Below are positions 36,916 through 48,100 of a stretch of DNA of 64,000 nucleotides, in pieces. The position numbers were made by a program, and so were the translations under genes. The stretch spans positions 1,653,166-1,717,165 of the forward strand of contig FN649752.1 in assembly GCA_000310025.1 (NCBI GenBank). The letters run 5' to 3'. The notes under the pieces were generated by a model. It had not been told where the DNA came from, did no database searches, and worked only from the letters and a program-made list of their open reading frames with translations. Each line of letters begins with the position of its first letter. Positions within the stretch are counted from its first letter, which is position 1. Source of the DNA: Ectocarpus siliculosus. Its lineage: Eukaryota > Sar > Phaeophyceae > Ectocarpales > Ectocarpaceae.

Positions 36916-39900
36916 ATGAAGTGGACAAATATCCTTCCCTGTGTTGTGGGCCTTTGCCCCGCCTCTGCATTCGTTGCGCCAACCTTAATCGTCAAGCAAG
37001 GGACGAGCCGAGTGAGAGCCTCAGGAGCTTGTGTCGGTCGACAACATGATCCCTCTTCGGTAAGAGAGCGCTTACGGCAGCAGAGCAGAAGTAGCGCCAG
37101 CACCTCTGCCCGTCGACGAGCAGACACATGCATACATGGTGCTGCTAGTCTAACCCGATAGACTGCGTCGGCTGTTGACAGAGAGAGAGAATAGTCTAGC
37201 TACACACGTGAGTTTCAACCCCAACATTCAGACAGTCAGCGCAAAGCTGATCCGCATGACGCATCGACTTGCGTCCCACTCGGCAATACTACCCTGTGGC
37301 TGCCTCGCATCAGCCGTTTGAGCATCCTGATCAAAGCAGCAATGTGTAAGGACTGGCTCGTTCCGGGTTTGCTTCATCTCGGGTTTGCGTCGTCTTCAAT
37401 TTGTTCGTGAAGCTCTACATGGACATCGACACGTGTTGCATGTTCAACTGGCCCGCATAAATCTGTTGTATTTTGCACGGTAATTTCTCCAACGGCCGGC
37501 ACACTTCTACAGCATAGATCCAGCAATTTAATTAGGTGCAGACGCGTTTTGTGTGCGTATGGGTGTATACAATACCTGGGCTCGTTTTCAGGTGTGCTAC
37601 TTGGCAGAGTGTCGAAAGCTGGTCTAGGGGAGAACTGGGGGTAGAAGCAATTTTCCGCGGATCCAAAGGGAGGGCATTGGAGGACAGATACGATATGCAC
37701 ATTAAAATATGTACAATATGTAGTACAGTCGAGGTCCCTCTATAGTGCGGGTATGTGCCAGGCGATTCTACCCGCACTATAGCGGGCACCCGCACTATAT
37801 AAATAAGCGCCTAAATAGTGCGCATACCCGCACTATTNNNNNNNNNNNNNNNNNNNNNNNNNNNNNNNNNNNNNNNNNNNNNNNNNNNNNNNNNNNNNNN
37901 NNNNNNNNNNNNNNNNNNNNNNNNNNNNNNNNNNNNNNNNGGGTTCTGAGAACCCCCAATAGTGCGGGTATGCGCACTATTCGCGATATTACTAGGATAA
38001 AGGGTAGGACATAGGCCATAACGACGGTTATGAAGGTGCCACTGTAGTACATACAACCAACAAGGGGCTGAATAGGTATCAGTGCCGCCTCAGGAAAAGA
38101 AACCCGAGTTTGCTCAATGGTATTAGGAGAACACGTGGGTCGTGGTGCAAATTCAGCAGTGAAGCAGCGGTGTAAACAAAATCCTGTACAGCCGAGAGGA
38201 TATTTGGTCCACGACACGTTGTAAATGTTAATGTTCGGTGTCCCATTGTTTTATAGTGCATCGACGGCTCCGTGGACGTTGAAAAACAATCACAAGGAAC
38301 CACCGTATGATGAAAGCCACAGGAGATTATCCAACAAGCATTCCAAAGCGAACAAGTGAGTCCACGTGCATAAAGGAACACAACAAAAGCCGACACCCGC
38401 GGAGAAAAGACAGGGGAGAAGACGTTGATCAATGAGAGAACAGGCGCATACTCGCACAGGCGCAATAATCCCGACACACAGTAATTCATGCAACACATAC
38501 GTGCAGCAAAATATCTCTCATTGATCTACGCGTCAAAATACGCCCGGACGTCAGTCTGACGAGATGGCTTAGATGCATGCGCTTCGATCATCAACATCCG
38601 CGCCCTCTTGAGCAAGAAGCTGGCCTCGTCCAAACCACACCCTGCCGCGTAGTTTTCTAGGGACGCGAAGTGTTGGGAAAGTTCCGTGTAAGGCGGTGGC
38701 TCCGCACGCCCGCCTCCGATGTTTCCGCCCTCGTCATCCTCCTCCTCTTCCTCCTCCTCGCTATCCGAGGACTCCCACCCCTCTACCGACAAGCCCTTCA
38801 AGGCCGCCGTCATGTCATCCGCCTGATCCGTCTGCTCCGCTTGCCCGTGGCAGCCGTAGCGGCTTGTTGAGAAGACAAGCACGTATGACAGATGCGATTC
38901 ATTTCGCTTTCGCCTTCTTCCTCCACCTCGCCGCATATGCCGTGCAGTCTGCCTCCGCATCCTCCTCGGCATTGGTGACCATCGGGGGCTTTAGGTGTGA
39001 GGGTGCTGAGATGGCAGAGTTCGCCTGCTGCACATGGCATCGTGCGCCTCTGCTGCTGCTGTTCTCGTGGCCAGTAGGGGTACAGTATACAGTATCCCGC
39101 TAGGGGTAGGTTTGTGTACGTTGTGCGGAACTTGTCGACGGGTTTGACCGCGCATTTAGGCCGTCATGACGTCAGACCCGCACTATAGAGGTTTCTGAGA
39201 TCGACCAAACCCGCACTATACCGGGGTTCCTCTTATAGTGCGGCACCCGCACTATAGAGGGGTCTAAGTTGTGCCAAGCGATTTCACCCGCATTATACCG
39301 GGCACCCGCACTATAGAGGGACCTCGACTGTACTAGCTTCAGAACAAGCAACACACATCCACAGATGGGCCGAAGGCTCGGACAACTCCACGCCCTGCCA
39401 GCACCAGAGGTGCATCGTGGTTATCGCAATGAAGAGCTGGAGATTGTGATAGGGGCAAACTCGCGTGGCTTCCTAGCTTTGGCGTTGGATTGTTCAGCAG
39501 CGTACAAGTAGATCAAATCCCTCAAGCGGTTGCCGGCTGCAACTACTGCTGTGCTCGAAAGCGGTCTGTGTATTACCATCACACACCCTTGCTACATTCA
39601 TGGCAAACTAGCCCATATGTATATGTACCATTTCCCCTGTTGTCGTGCTTCGGGACATCTTTTGCTGGCGGAAGCGAGTCTTTTCTCACGCTTCCTCCTC
39701 AGGGGCACGCAGAGAGATCGTCGGTACATTACCGCCGAGGACCGCCAGCCACCCGTGGCGCTTGTGCTCACGCCCAAAGTTAAAAAAAAAACTGGCTCTA
39801 TATCCGGGGGACGTCTTTCTCGCGAAGAAAACCTTCGTAAGAAACACAAGAAACACCGCTTTGCATAAACAGGAAGACTTTTGTTTTGATTCATGCGCAA

Positions 39901-42700
39901 CGCACACAAGTCCCACGAACCATGGGCAACACGAATACATAAGAGCGAGTGATCAAGCGCAGAGGTTACAGCAGTAGGACCTGCAGCAAAGATACCACTA
40001 GCCTAATAGCACACACTCACGCACATGTCACGGCGAGAAAAAAGAAAGCCGCACGTGATGCAAATTCCAGGCAAGTTCAACTGCCACTTACTACCGAATG
40101 TCATGACGTTGAAATGCAACGATGCGACCGCGATGACATAGGGCGTGTACTCTTGCATCGCCCCCGGGAGGCAAGCCGCCTAACTCCCGAAGGGGAGCTG
40201 TGGATCAAGTAAGTCCGAATATGTTGCTTACGATTTGCATTCACACCTTCCTCCGCGCTGTTGCCTCTTGTGGTGCTGATGCCTCCCTCTACCCCAAATG
40301 CCGCCCAAACACCAGCAGTCGCTGCGAAACTCCGCCCCCACCATGAGCATGTCACGAGGAGGAGAAGAGGGAGAACAATCGGGAGCAGCTTCAGGAACGA
40401 CGCGCTTTGCCCGGGGCGTAAAGGCGGCACTAACGTCTGCAGCGATCGGGTTGACCCTTGCGGGGCCGATGCTATCCCTGCCAGGCACGGCGAGCGCCGG
40501 GGACAAGAGGACGGTCGGGGAAATCTCTGCAAGCGGGTTGGTGTTTAAGGTGAGCCGGCTGGCCGATCGAGTTGACAAGCCAGCCATCACGGTTATGTAG
40601 CTCTGACAAGATCGGTACATGAGGTTTTCTTTGTACGGAACGTGCCGGGGTGGTGTGATTTTTCTAAATTTGACCATCCCGCGACTTACTACGTGGAACT
40701 GCTGCAACGGCGAAGTACCGGGCTTTTGAGCGTTGCTCCTGCCCCCTACCCCACGTGGGCCCCTTCCGCGACTCGAAAAACATCCCGGTAACTTTCAACC
40801 TGTTCACACCACAAGTACATGAGTGAGGGCGTGCTTCGACTCCTAAATTATGGTCATCAAGGGCATACCCTCTCTCTTACAGGGACAGCAGCTGTCACGC
40901 AGGGATGCTGTACACGCTTGCCGAGAGGACCGTAGTTCCCACATGTGTTTTGATTCCCGTACCTAAGTCACCATGAGCACGAAGAAAGGGTGTTCAAAGA
41001 TATATTTCATGCGTGTTTTGTCGGTTGACGTGTGAAGCCGTTTCTGTGCCGCGGTGTGAACCCATTTGTTGACAGGACAAGCTTAACGTGGAGGCGTTTT
41101 CTGACCCCAAGGTGAAGGGAGTAACCCTCTATCTGTCGGATTTTGCCCGCCCGGTGGCAGATAAGCTCATGAACGGGGACATTTTTTCAGGTAAACCGCA
41201 TCGATACTTCCTCCCGCAGAGGGGTGCCACCTGGTGTTTTCTGTGTATTAGAGTGCTTGGATGTCTTTTTCTTCGTATCTCGCCGCCAAGAGCGGTGTAT
41301 TTATGCATACGATGGTGCGTACTTGGGCGCCCTCTGGTTACCGAGCTCTGCCCAACGCTATATACACGATGGCTACGCCACGACTTGATTGGAGCCTCTC
41401 TGTGTTGTTCTCTCTCGATATGAACCCGAGGGTTCCGAGAAGGCCCGCTGAGCTTCCATTAATCACAAACCGAAGCAGCAGTCACACCAGTCCACCCACC
41501 CATCGCACTTGCCCCATTGTTATCGGACGTTTTGTACGTCTTGCCGGTGGGCTGGACGACGTGCAGACCCTTCCTCGGCAGCGTTGTTCTGCGTGCGGTC
41601 GGGGCCGATGGAGGTAAAGGACGGCATCAGCACGTCCAAGGAAGGGGAGGAGCTGTTCAAGGAAGACCGCAGGTACAACACTAGCATACGTTACCGATGA
41701 ACCTTCGAAGCACTTCACGGTGGCGATTGGATTGCTTAGAATCCTCCGCGCTTGCTTCTAGCGCGTGGATATATCATGCGCCCGAGACCTTTTCCTTACT
41801 CGTTCTGGGAGGTGGTTCCGACGTACGGTTTATCCGTGCTTGGTGCCCACAACGCGGGGTAATGCATCGAACAGGACTGCCTTAAAACAGAGCATTCTCT
41901 CGGTTGGGAACGTAGCGTGCTTGATTTTATGCCGTTGTTGATGAGGCCATACCTTGTGCTGTCGGAAGTCGATCCAGGAGAAGGTATTGATGATTTCGAC
42001 TCGAAATGGTGGCAATGTACCCAAAGCACCCTATAGAGGGAGTCTGCCCGCGCTATCCGTTGGTATAGAGAGGCTGCAGGGAAGCCTGCACGTCGTCGAT
42101 CAATAGGAACGGCACGGTCGAGAAATGTTCGAAGTTTTGAGGAGGACGGAAATGCGTCGTTCGCTACCCTAGGATGTCGGAGCTGATGACCCTGACATAT
42201 GGCATCCTTTTTCCTTGGGCACGTGCTGGTGTTGAGTGGGTGCGGGCTTGGAGGTGTTGTGCCGAACCGCCCATTCACGCCCAGGAATGTTTATGATGGC
42301 GGTAGTTTACGGAAGATCAGATCCGCGAGCGTGTCGCGCTTCTCTTGAGTTTTTATACTCCCGGTTCATGCGACGTTTCCTGCCCCCAGGGCGCATGTCA
42401 ACTCGACTGCTTCACGCCAATTAAAAGAGAAACGAGGGCAGCCGCCGCTCATCATCTCTCGAGGCTAGCGTTTCAGATACCCCACCGTTCTTCCTTCCCG
42501 CGCCCGCTAATGTAAGTCCCTCTCCTCCTCCTTGATCGTTACCATGTCACAGTTTTTTCAAGTCTATCGTAGTGCGCCGGCTCTACGACAAGGAAGCCAA
42601 CAACATCGTCTACGTGTCGTACTCGTCAAAGCTAGACACCGGCTCCGACGGCAACAAGAGCCGCTTCAAGAGCTCGCTGTGCGCGCTGCACATCGAGTAG
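36916..42700 (+). CDS. Plastid-targeted CreA-family protein, probably thylakoid lumenal
   Basis: Five exons in phase (36916-37059, 40316-40549, 41076-41190, 41567-41672, 42553-42700) encode 248 residues. Residues 1-18 are a signal peptide ending ASA before FVAP, the stramenopile ASAFAP-type site for entry into a complex plastid. A Ser/Arg-rich transit stretch follows. A second hydrophobic signal (about residues 83-109, VKAALTSAAIGLTLAG...GTASA) looks like a thylakoid-transfer peptide. The mature part, about 139 residues, resembles bacterial periplasmic CreA: VEAFSDPKVKGVTLYLS, DPSSAALFCVRSGPME, FKSIVVRRLYDKEANNIVYVSYS. CreA's biochemical role is not established. I infer a lumenal protein inherited from the cyanobacterial-type plastid ancestor. 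The 3.2-kb first intron contains a DNA transposon and the assembly gap, so joining exon 1 to exon 2 rests on matching phase and on the targeting logic. Confidence 0.87.
37838..37940. other. Assembly gap (N)
   Basis: 103 unknown bases inside the left part of the pogo-like transposon, flanked by copies of its subterminal repeat. The repeats probably prevented assembly; the true length is unknown. Confidence 0.99.
38526..39040 (-). pseudogene. Transposase C-terminal fragment with zinc-binding motif, frame broken
   Basis: One frame (39040-38810) contains a Cys/His cluster: CRGGCGGRLHGICG, then RICHTC. A different frame (to 38526) continues with an acidic block (SDSEEEEEEEDDEGG) and a helical end (SQHFASLENYAAGCGLDEAS, LLKRARMLMIEAH). 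The latter resembles the C-terminus of pogo/Tigger-type DDE transposases as I remember them. The two parts overlap in different frames, so the gene has a frameshift or an unrecognised intron. The catalytic core is absent or lost in the gap. It lies between the terminal inverted repeats, which supports the transposon assignment. Confidence 0.6.
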
Positions 42701-44718
42701 AAGCAGAGGGCGACTCGTCGGTGATGTCCATGGCGAAGGGGGCCCAGTACTATAATAGAGATTGGAAGCCCAGCCCAATAGGGACTGCAACGCTGAGGCT
42801 TGTGCGTGTATATTAGTGTAATGCGAGTTTGGGGAGGTGGGTGGTCTAGAGCGTTGCGCAGACGAGCGTGAGGACGTGCGTTTGGATGTCTTCCCTGCGC
42901 TGGTTTTTGCAGGTCCATACGGAACGATTTATTCCCTAGCGTAGTCTTCCTAACAGCTGTATGTAAGCGATCTCCTGAGTGACAAAAATGAAACCCCACC
43001 GGGGATATGCTTTTTGCAGTTGTTGCACTTGGGTCGGTCCGAGTTCCTTGTAGACCACCTTGATGGTGGCATCTTCTTGCGGGACCTTCCCTCCGTTCCA
43101 TACATGGACGACGATGACGGCATGGAAGCGTAAGCGTTTCGAGAACGATGGGCTCGTAGGGGCCATCGATGTTGAGTCCGTCCCTCTACAGGGAGGGAGT
43201 CATGGCCAGGCGCCAGTTTTGTGCATCCCCCGCGTTGCCCATGTCGTCGTCTCCTCCAGCGTTGGTGCGGGCCCCATATAATGCACCGGTGGATGGTGCC
43301 GTACGTCGTCGCTTCACCTCCTCAATGATGGACCGTGGGAGAATCAGCACTTTGACGAGAGAACCGATTGCTTGTTTCGAAAGGAAGAATGCCCTAGGTT
43401 TGCCCAACTACAGCGAAGAACACACAGCACAGCCTTAACTGGGATGGAGTGCATTGAGCCATGGCAAGGTACATACAAAATCCACATGCCAATCGAAAAC
43501 GATAGGTTGGGGCCCTCTCCTCTCTACAGGCGCCTGAAACAACTGATTTGTGCTCAATTGCGGGATCGTGGTGAAAGAGAACGAGCGCTGCCATATCACG
43601 CAACAACATCTCTGCGCTCTTGATGTGAAAACCGCAACAGCAGCCAAGAAACTGACTGATACGATGCATGCTACATATAGAACAATGAGAACGCGCACGC
43701 AAGCTTCATGGCGAAGCTGGAACAAGGTACATTACACCCCCATGTATTTCCGTGCTGGGTCCGCCCAAGAGATTGCGTCTACAGCAGCAAGCAGTGGTAT
43801 CAAAGCAAAGTACGGGCGTTCCACCTCGAGCTACCTAACGTTACCCGCGGTATGCATAAAATAATGCATTCTCCGATGTACCCGACGTTAGATAGACTAG
43901 ACTTTATGGACCGGGTGGATTCAAGTTTGGAAACAAGATTCAAATTTGGAAACAAATCACCATGGAACCACTAACAGACTGCAAAAACTACTGACGGATG
44001 GATTCGATCTCATCAAGAGTCTTTCACTCATATTTTCGCTCCGAAAGAAGAACTACGAGTATGCATACAAATGTAGGGAAGTGAACAAAGGTTGACCACG
44101 CGGAATCCTCCCATGTTCTTACACACCAGGTGCTCTTTTCTCAGCTCGGGGTGACATATATATCAGGCGAGGACTCCTGCCGCATTAAGCCTCATCCAAT
44201 CGATTCTTGCAGGATGTAAACACGTTGTGTCATATTAAGAAAAAAAAAAAATACAGTGAGTGGGGGCATGGGGGCACATGGGGGCACGCTTTATTTGTGG
44301 TCCCGCGTCCCGCCTCTCCTTGCGCTGGATGTTCCACGACCAGTGACGTCTGTTGCTGGATGTTCCACGACCCCTTCTCTGGAAACAAGTCACAGACACG
44401 AGTCCGTGAGAAATCAAGCAAGGGAATGCTGACCAATCGGTGCTGCTTCTACCATGATTCTCCGAGCCGCATACACAGCTATGTCTAATTCTCCCCTGTG
44501 GTGGCGGGTGGCGGGTAACAGGCTCGGTTTGTTTTTATTATTCCTTAATTTCCTCCGCACCGAACGACCCTGCGTGCAGGTTGCTTCCAGCAGTTTTTGC
44601 TCGTTTTTGCAGTCTGTTAGTGACTCTTCCTATCTAACGGCTTTTACGCCCTCTGATTGGTCCGGCGTTGGTTCCTAGCCTTGACCCTCTCCAGCGCCCT
44701 CTCGCCGTTCCGCATTCC

Positions 44719-44743
44719 GAGAACGCGGCTGCGCCGCGTTCTC
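44719..44743. repeat. Perfect 11-bp inverted repeat (hairpin)
   Basis: GAGAACGCGGC, a three-base spacer (TGC) and GCCGCGTTCTC form a perfect stem 30 bp before the telomere-type array. Confidence 0.85.
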
Positions 44744-44776
44744 GACCAGTTCGCGGCCGCTAGGCCGTGCTTTGGT

Positions 44777-44806
44777 GAGGGTTAGGGTTAGGGTTAGGGT
44801 TAGGGT
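44777..44806 (+). repeat. Interstitial telomere-type (TTAGGG)n array
   Basis: Four TTAGGG units in a row with partial units on each side, about 30 bp. The TTAGGG type is common at stramenopile telomeres. Its place between two gene-bearing regions makes it interstitial. Confidence 0.9.
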
Positions 44807-45152
44807 AGATGTGGGGTGAGGAACCTAGCCTTGCTCGCGTGAGGAACCTAGCCTTGCAAAGTGCAACATCGGTTAGTCCTAAAGAGTCACTAACAGAGTG
44901 TAAATAGACCTCAGCAGTTTTTGCAGTCTGTTAGTGACTCTTCCTATCTAACGGCTTTTACGCCCTCTGTGTAAATAGACCTCGTTGCTTGGCTCTGTAC
45001 ACTGCGAACTTCGAAAGAGGAAGAAACCAGTTCGAAAGTTTGAAACCGAGATGATCTCTATAGGTGAAATCGTATCAAAAAAGCAGTTGGACACAAACGT
45101 TTTGTTGGTGCGCGCGGCGCCGGTTTCACGCGATTGTCACTAGACTCCACCG

Positions 45153-48100
45153 ATGGCAACGCACGAGGGATCTCCTCTCCTTGGTGGCGTCACCCGATTA
45201 CCAAAGCCCCGGCGCTACGGAGAAGGTGCAGGCGTGGAGGTATGCGCAGCTGACAGCAGTGGGCATCCAAGGAGAAGGCGCGGGTTCTTCGGCCGTGCCT
45301 TCATGATCACTCTCACTGTTGGCGGGTTGGTCTGCATCCTGTCGTGGTCATCCACGACCACGCTGCTACAGCAGAAGACGCCGGAGAAGGCAATAAGCAA
45401 TCAGCAAGGTAGATAGATCACCACGAACGGCATCCATCCCATCCATGGAACGTAGTATGTACAGAATTGTGGACAGGCTCTGAGCGGTGGTGCTGGTTCC
45501 AAATATTCTGCGTACACGAACGGTTTTCTCCTCCTCAGCTGCTTCAAGTATCGTGACGACAAGGTAGCCCTAGTTTCACCCACCCATTGGAGTTCCGCCT
45601 GGTGCGACGCCCCCGGGAGGATCGCCTGCAGAATCCACGCCTCCGTATTGTAGATGATGATGAAGCTCTCGCTGTGAAAAATAACGGACGTCCGCGTCGG
45701 TTTTCGTTTTTTTCGGAAGACACGGTGGCACGGTGGCACGGTGGCTGCATGTAATTTTTGGGTGTCACGATGTCCACGATATCTGTGTGTTACATGTGTA
45801 CAAGTAGTCTACAGCAGTAGTCTGGTGCTACAGCAGCAGTGGTCTCGAATTCCCGTACCAGTCTACTGGTGACGAGAAACATCACGGCGTGTGCGTGCAC
45901 GGGCGCGGCCAGAGGTACGTACGTACGTACCACGTTGTTGTTTGTGCAGTTCTGCATTGATTGATTGGTCCAACCAACCAAAGGCGGGGTGGCTGACGCC
46001 TCTGGCGAAACCCGTGATGTTTTGACTCAAAAGGGTGACGAATACATTGTTGTGTTGACCCCCTCCTGTGTGACGCTGGATTGTTGTACATAGTTGTACG
46101 ATACTACACTGAAAAGTGAGTACTCTACAAACCCTGAAAGGGTGTAGGACATGTCTCACCACGAAAAATGATGGGGGGATGGGGACTCTGTATAATAATA
46201 ATAAAAAAATCTGAATTAAAGAACACGACTCAAACACACCCGACCTGTTGTCGAAGTGAGCGTTATTTGTGTACAAGAGTTTACCTTATAATCTAGGTGG
46301 CTAATGTAGGTTGTAAGGGGCTTCCAACCTGTTGGCTAACCGGTTCATCGTGACTCCGGACTTTTACGGCAGGACTTGACGAGATAACTGGGCGAATTGC
46401 CCACAATGGCCTTGACAACACGGCGGTGGTTGAGACAAGGCCAAACGTGTTTTTCATCATGATCGACGACATGGGTTGGGACGACATAGGTTACCAGAGC
46501 GTCGACCTCAAGGGGGTCACGCCTGTCCTCGACAAGCTTGCTGCCGGCGGGGTCAAGGTGATGTATAGGATTATTGAAGTATGCCGACGGTGGTTTTCTT
46601 CTCAATAGACTCTCTGGAAACATTTACCTGTACCGCACGCGCCACCTGGGAGTGTGTAAGGAACTCAAGAATCTCAAAAATAGGTGCTCAGTTCACAATG
46701 CTAGTTTTTTCCGTCCGGCAACACAAAAGACAGATTCCGAATAAAAAGGTCTTCCACAGCAGCAGCAGCAGTGAGGGCTTCAACGTGTGAACCTGAGTAC
46801 CATCGGCGAGATGTGCCGTGACGAGGCTACGGGGTCGGGAGGTTTACGCGTCCGTACAACAACAGGCGATGGTGCTAGGGTTGATGGCTCTCAGCGTACC
46901 GGCGTGGAGCCTGCATCGAAAAAAAGCTGGCGTACTTTGTTTCACGTGTATCCGCGTACTTAGTATCGTGTACCACATATGTCTTTCTTCAGAATCCTGC
47001 CTTTTCGTGCAAGGTTGCGAGGTAGTCATATCGGGAAGGATGGGTGTATCCCCGCACGTTGTTCGTGTGACCTACATCATTCAAGGTTCGACGACAATGA
47101 TGTTGTTGGTGCAATGTATGCTATGTCACGTCATCGATCACCCAGCCACGCCTTGCGGGCCCTCTCGTGCGAGAAAAAGCTGTTCAACCTACCATCACGT
47201 CAGATACACACCGTGGACATTTTTCCCGTCGCGAATGCGCCCGCGTAGCGAGGGGGCCAGGCCCTAGCGTTAGACGTAAAACTAGAGGCGAATCAAGGAG
47301 GACATGCTCGTGACTGATCTCGGCCGCCATGACGTGCCGAAACTCGAGCAGGGAACAATCGTCGGCCCAACGGTGGACAGATTGTCTCATCCCTGCTGTC
47401 TACCATGCGCGAATCAGAATTTCCAGGTTGGCTCGAAGCCGGTCATCGAGCGTTCGCCCATTCCCACCACCCCCTGCCCCGCTTGCAATCACCTCCATCT
47501 TCGTTTGCTCCAATGCTTGACGTGTTTTAGATCACGAACTACTACACCATGAATACTTGCACCCCGGCGAGGGCGAGTCTGATGACCGGGCGCTACACCG
47601 TGCGGTACGGTATGCAGTACAACGTCGCCATAAATCCCGGAGAACCATGGGGTGTTCCCCTCTCCGAAAAGGTGCCTCTTGTTGCTCCCAAAAAGTGGAC
47701 ACAAATAGCGTCGGAAATGTTGCCATCAAACGCAGGGAGGGTCCTCACTGAAACGATGAAACTCCTTGTGCGCTAGATGGCTGCACGTGCGCGCGTCTGT
47801 CTTCAACGCGCACAAGGTTGCAGGCATGTTATAAATCACGCTTTACGAAAGCATACACAGCGCCTGTCATGATGAAGGCTCTGGTAGTTCCGATCTGATC
47901 TACTGGTCGGCATTCTTCAGTACTGGAGCATCCGAGAGGTCGGGTTTTGACACCGGCGGCAATATCCACCTTTAAAAACAGATGCTCCCAGAGTATTTTA
48001 AGGAGGCCGGATACGGGACGCATCTGGTGGGCAAATGGCATCTGGGGAGCCATAGCCCGGAACATATTCCCAGCCAAAGGGGTTTCGACACGTACATGGG

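Larger units (their letters stand above)
37726..39330. mobile_element. pogo/Tigger-like (Tc1/mariner) DNA transposon remnant
   Basis: The left end CAGTCGAGGTCCCTCTATAG at 37726 is repeated inverted at the right end (to 39330). Both are flanked by TA (37724-37725 and 39331-39332), the target duplication of Tc1/mariner elements. Several copies of CCCGCACTAT fill the subterminal regions. About 1.6 kb long, it holds only a broken transposase-like segment on the minus strand and includes 103 unknown bases, so it is probably non-autonomous. It is inserted in intron 1 of the CreA-family gene. Confidence 0.8.
44604..44969 (+). repeat. 52-bp direct repeat pair flanking telomere-like array
   Basis: The same 52 bases occur at 44604-44655 and 44918-44969; their central part includes CTGTTAGTGACTCTTCC and ACGGCTTTTACGCCCTCTG. 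Shorter repeats lie between them: GAGGAACCTAGCCTTGC twice at about 44818-44853, and GTGTAAATAGACCTC next to and inside the second copy. Confidence 0.85.
42701..45152. other. Repeat-rich intergenic region between CreA and sulfatase genes
   Basis: No intact gene was found. A minus-strand stretch at about 42957-43166 can read RPKCNNCKKHIPGG, a possible zinc-binding remnant, and similar RPKCN-type sequence recurs near 56750 and 57390, suggesting old transposon debris. The right half (44.6-45.0 kb) holds a telomere-type array, 52-bp direct repeats and a perfect hairpin, annotated separately. Confidence 0.5.

Noticed and set aside
44207-44488. Short frames around repeated GCTGGATGTTCCACGACC words
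   Set aside because: They are repeats without coding character; too short and not linked to splice sites.
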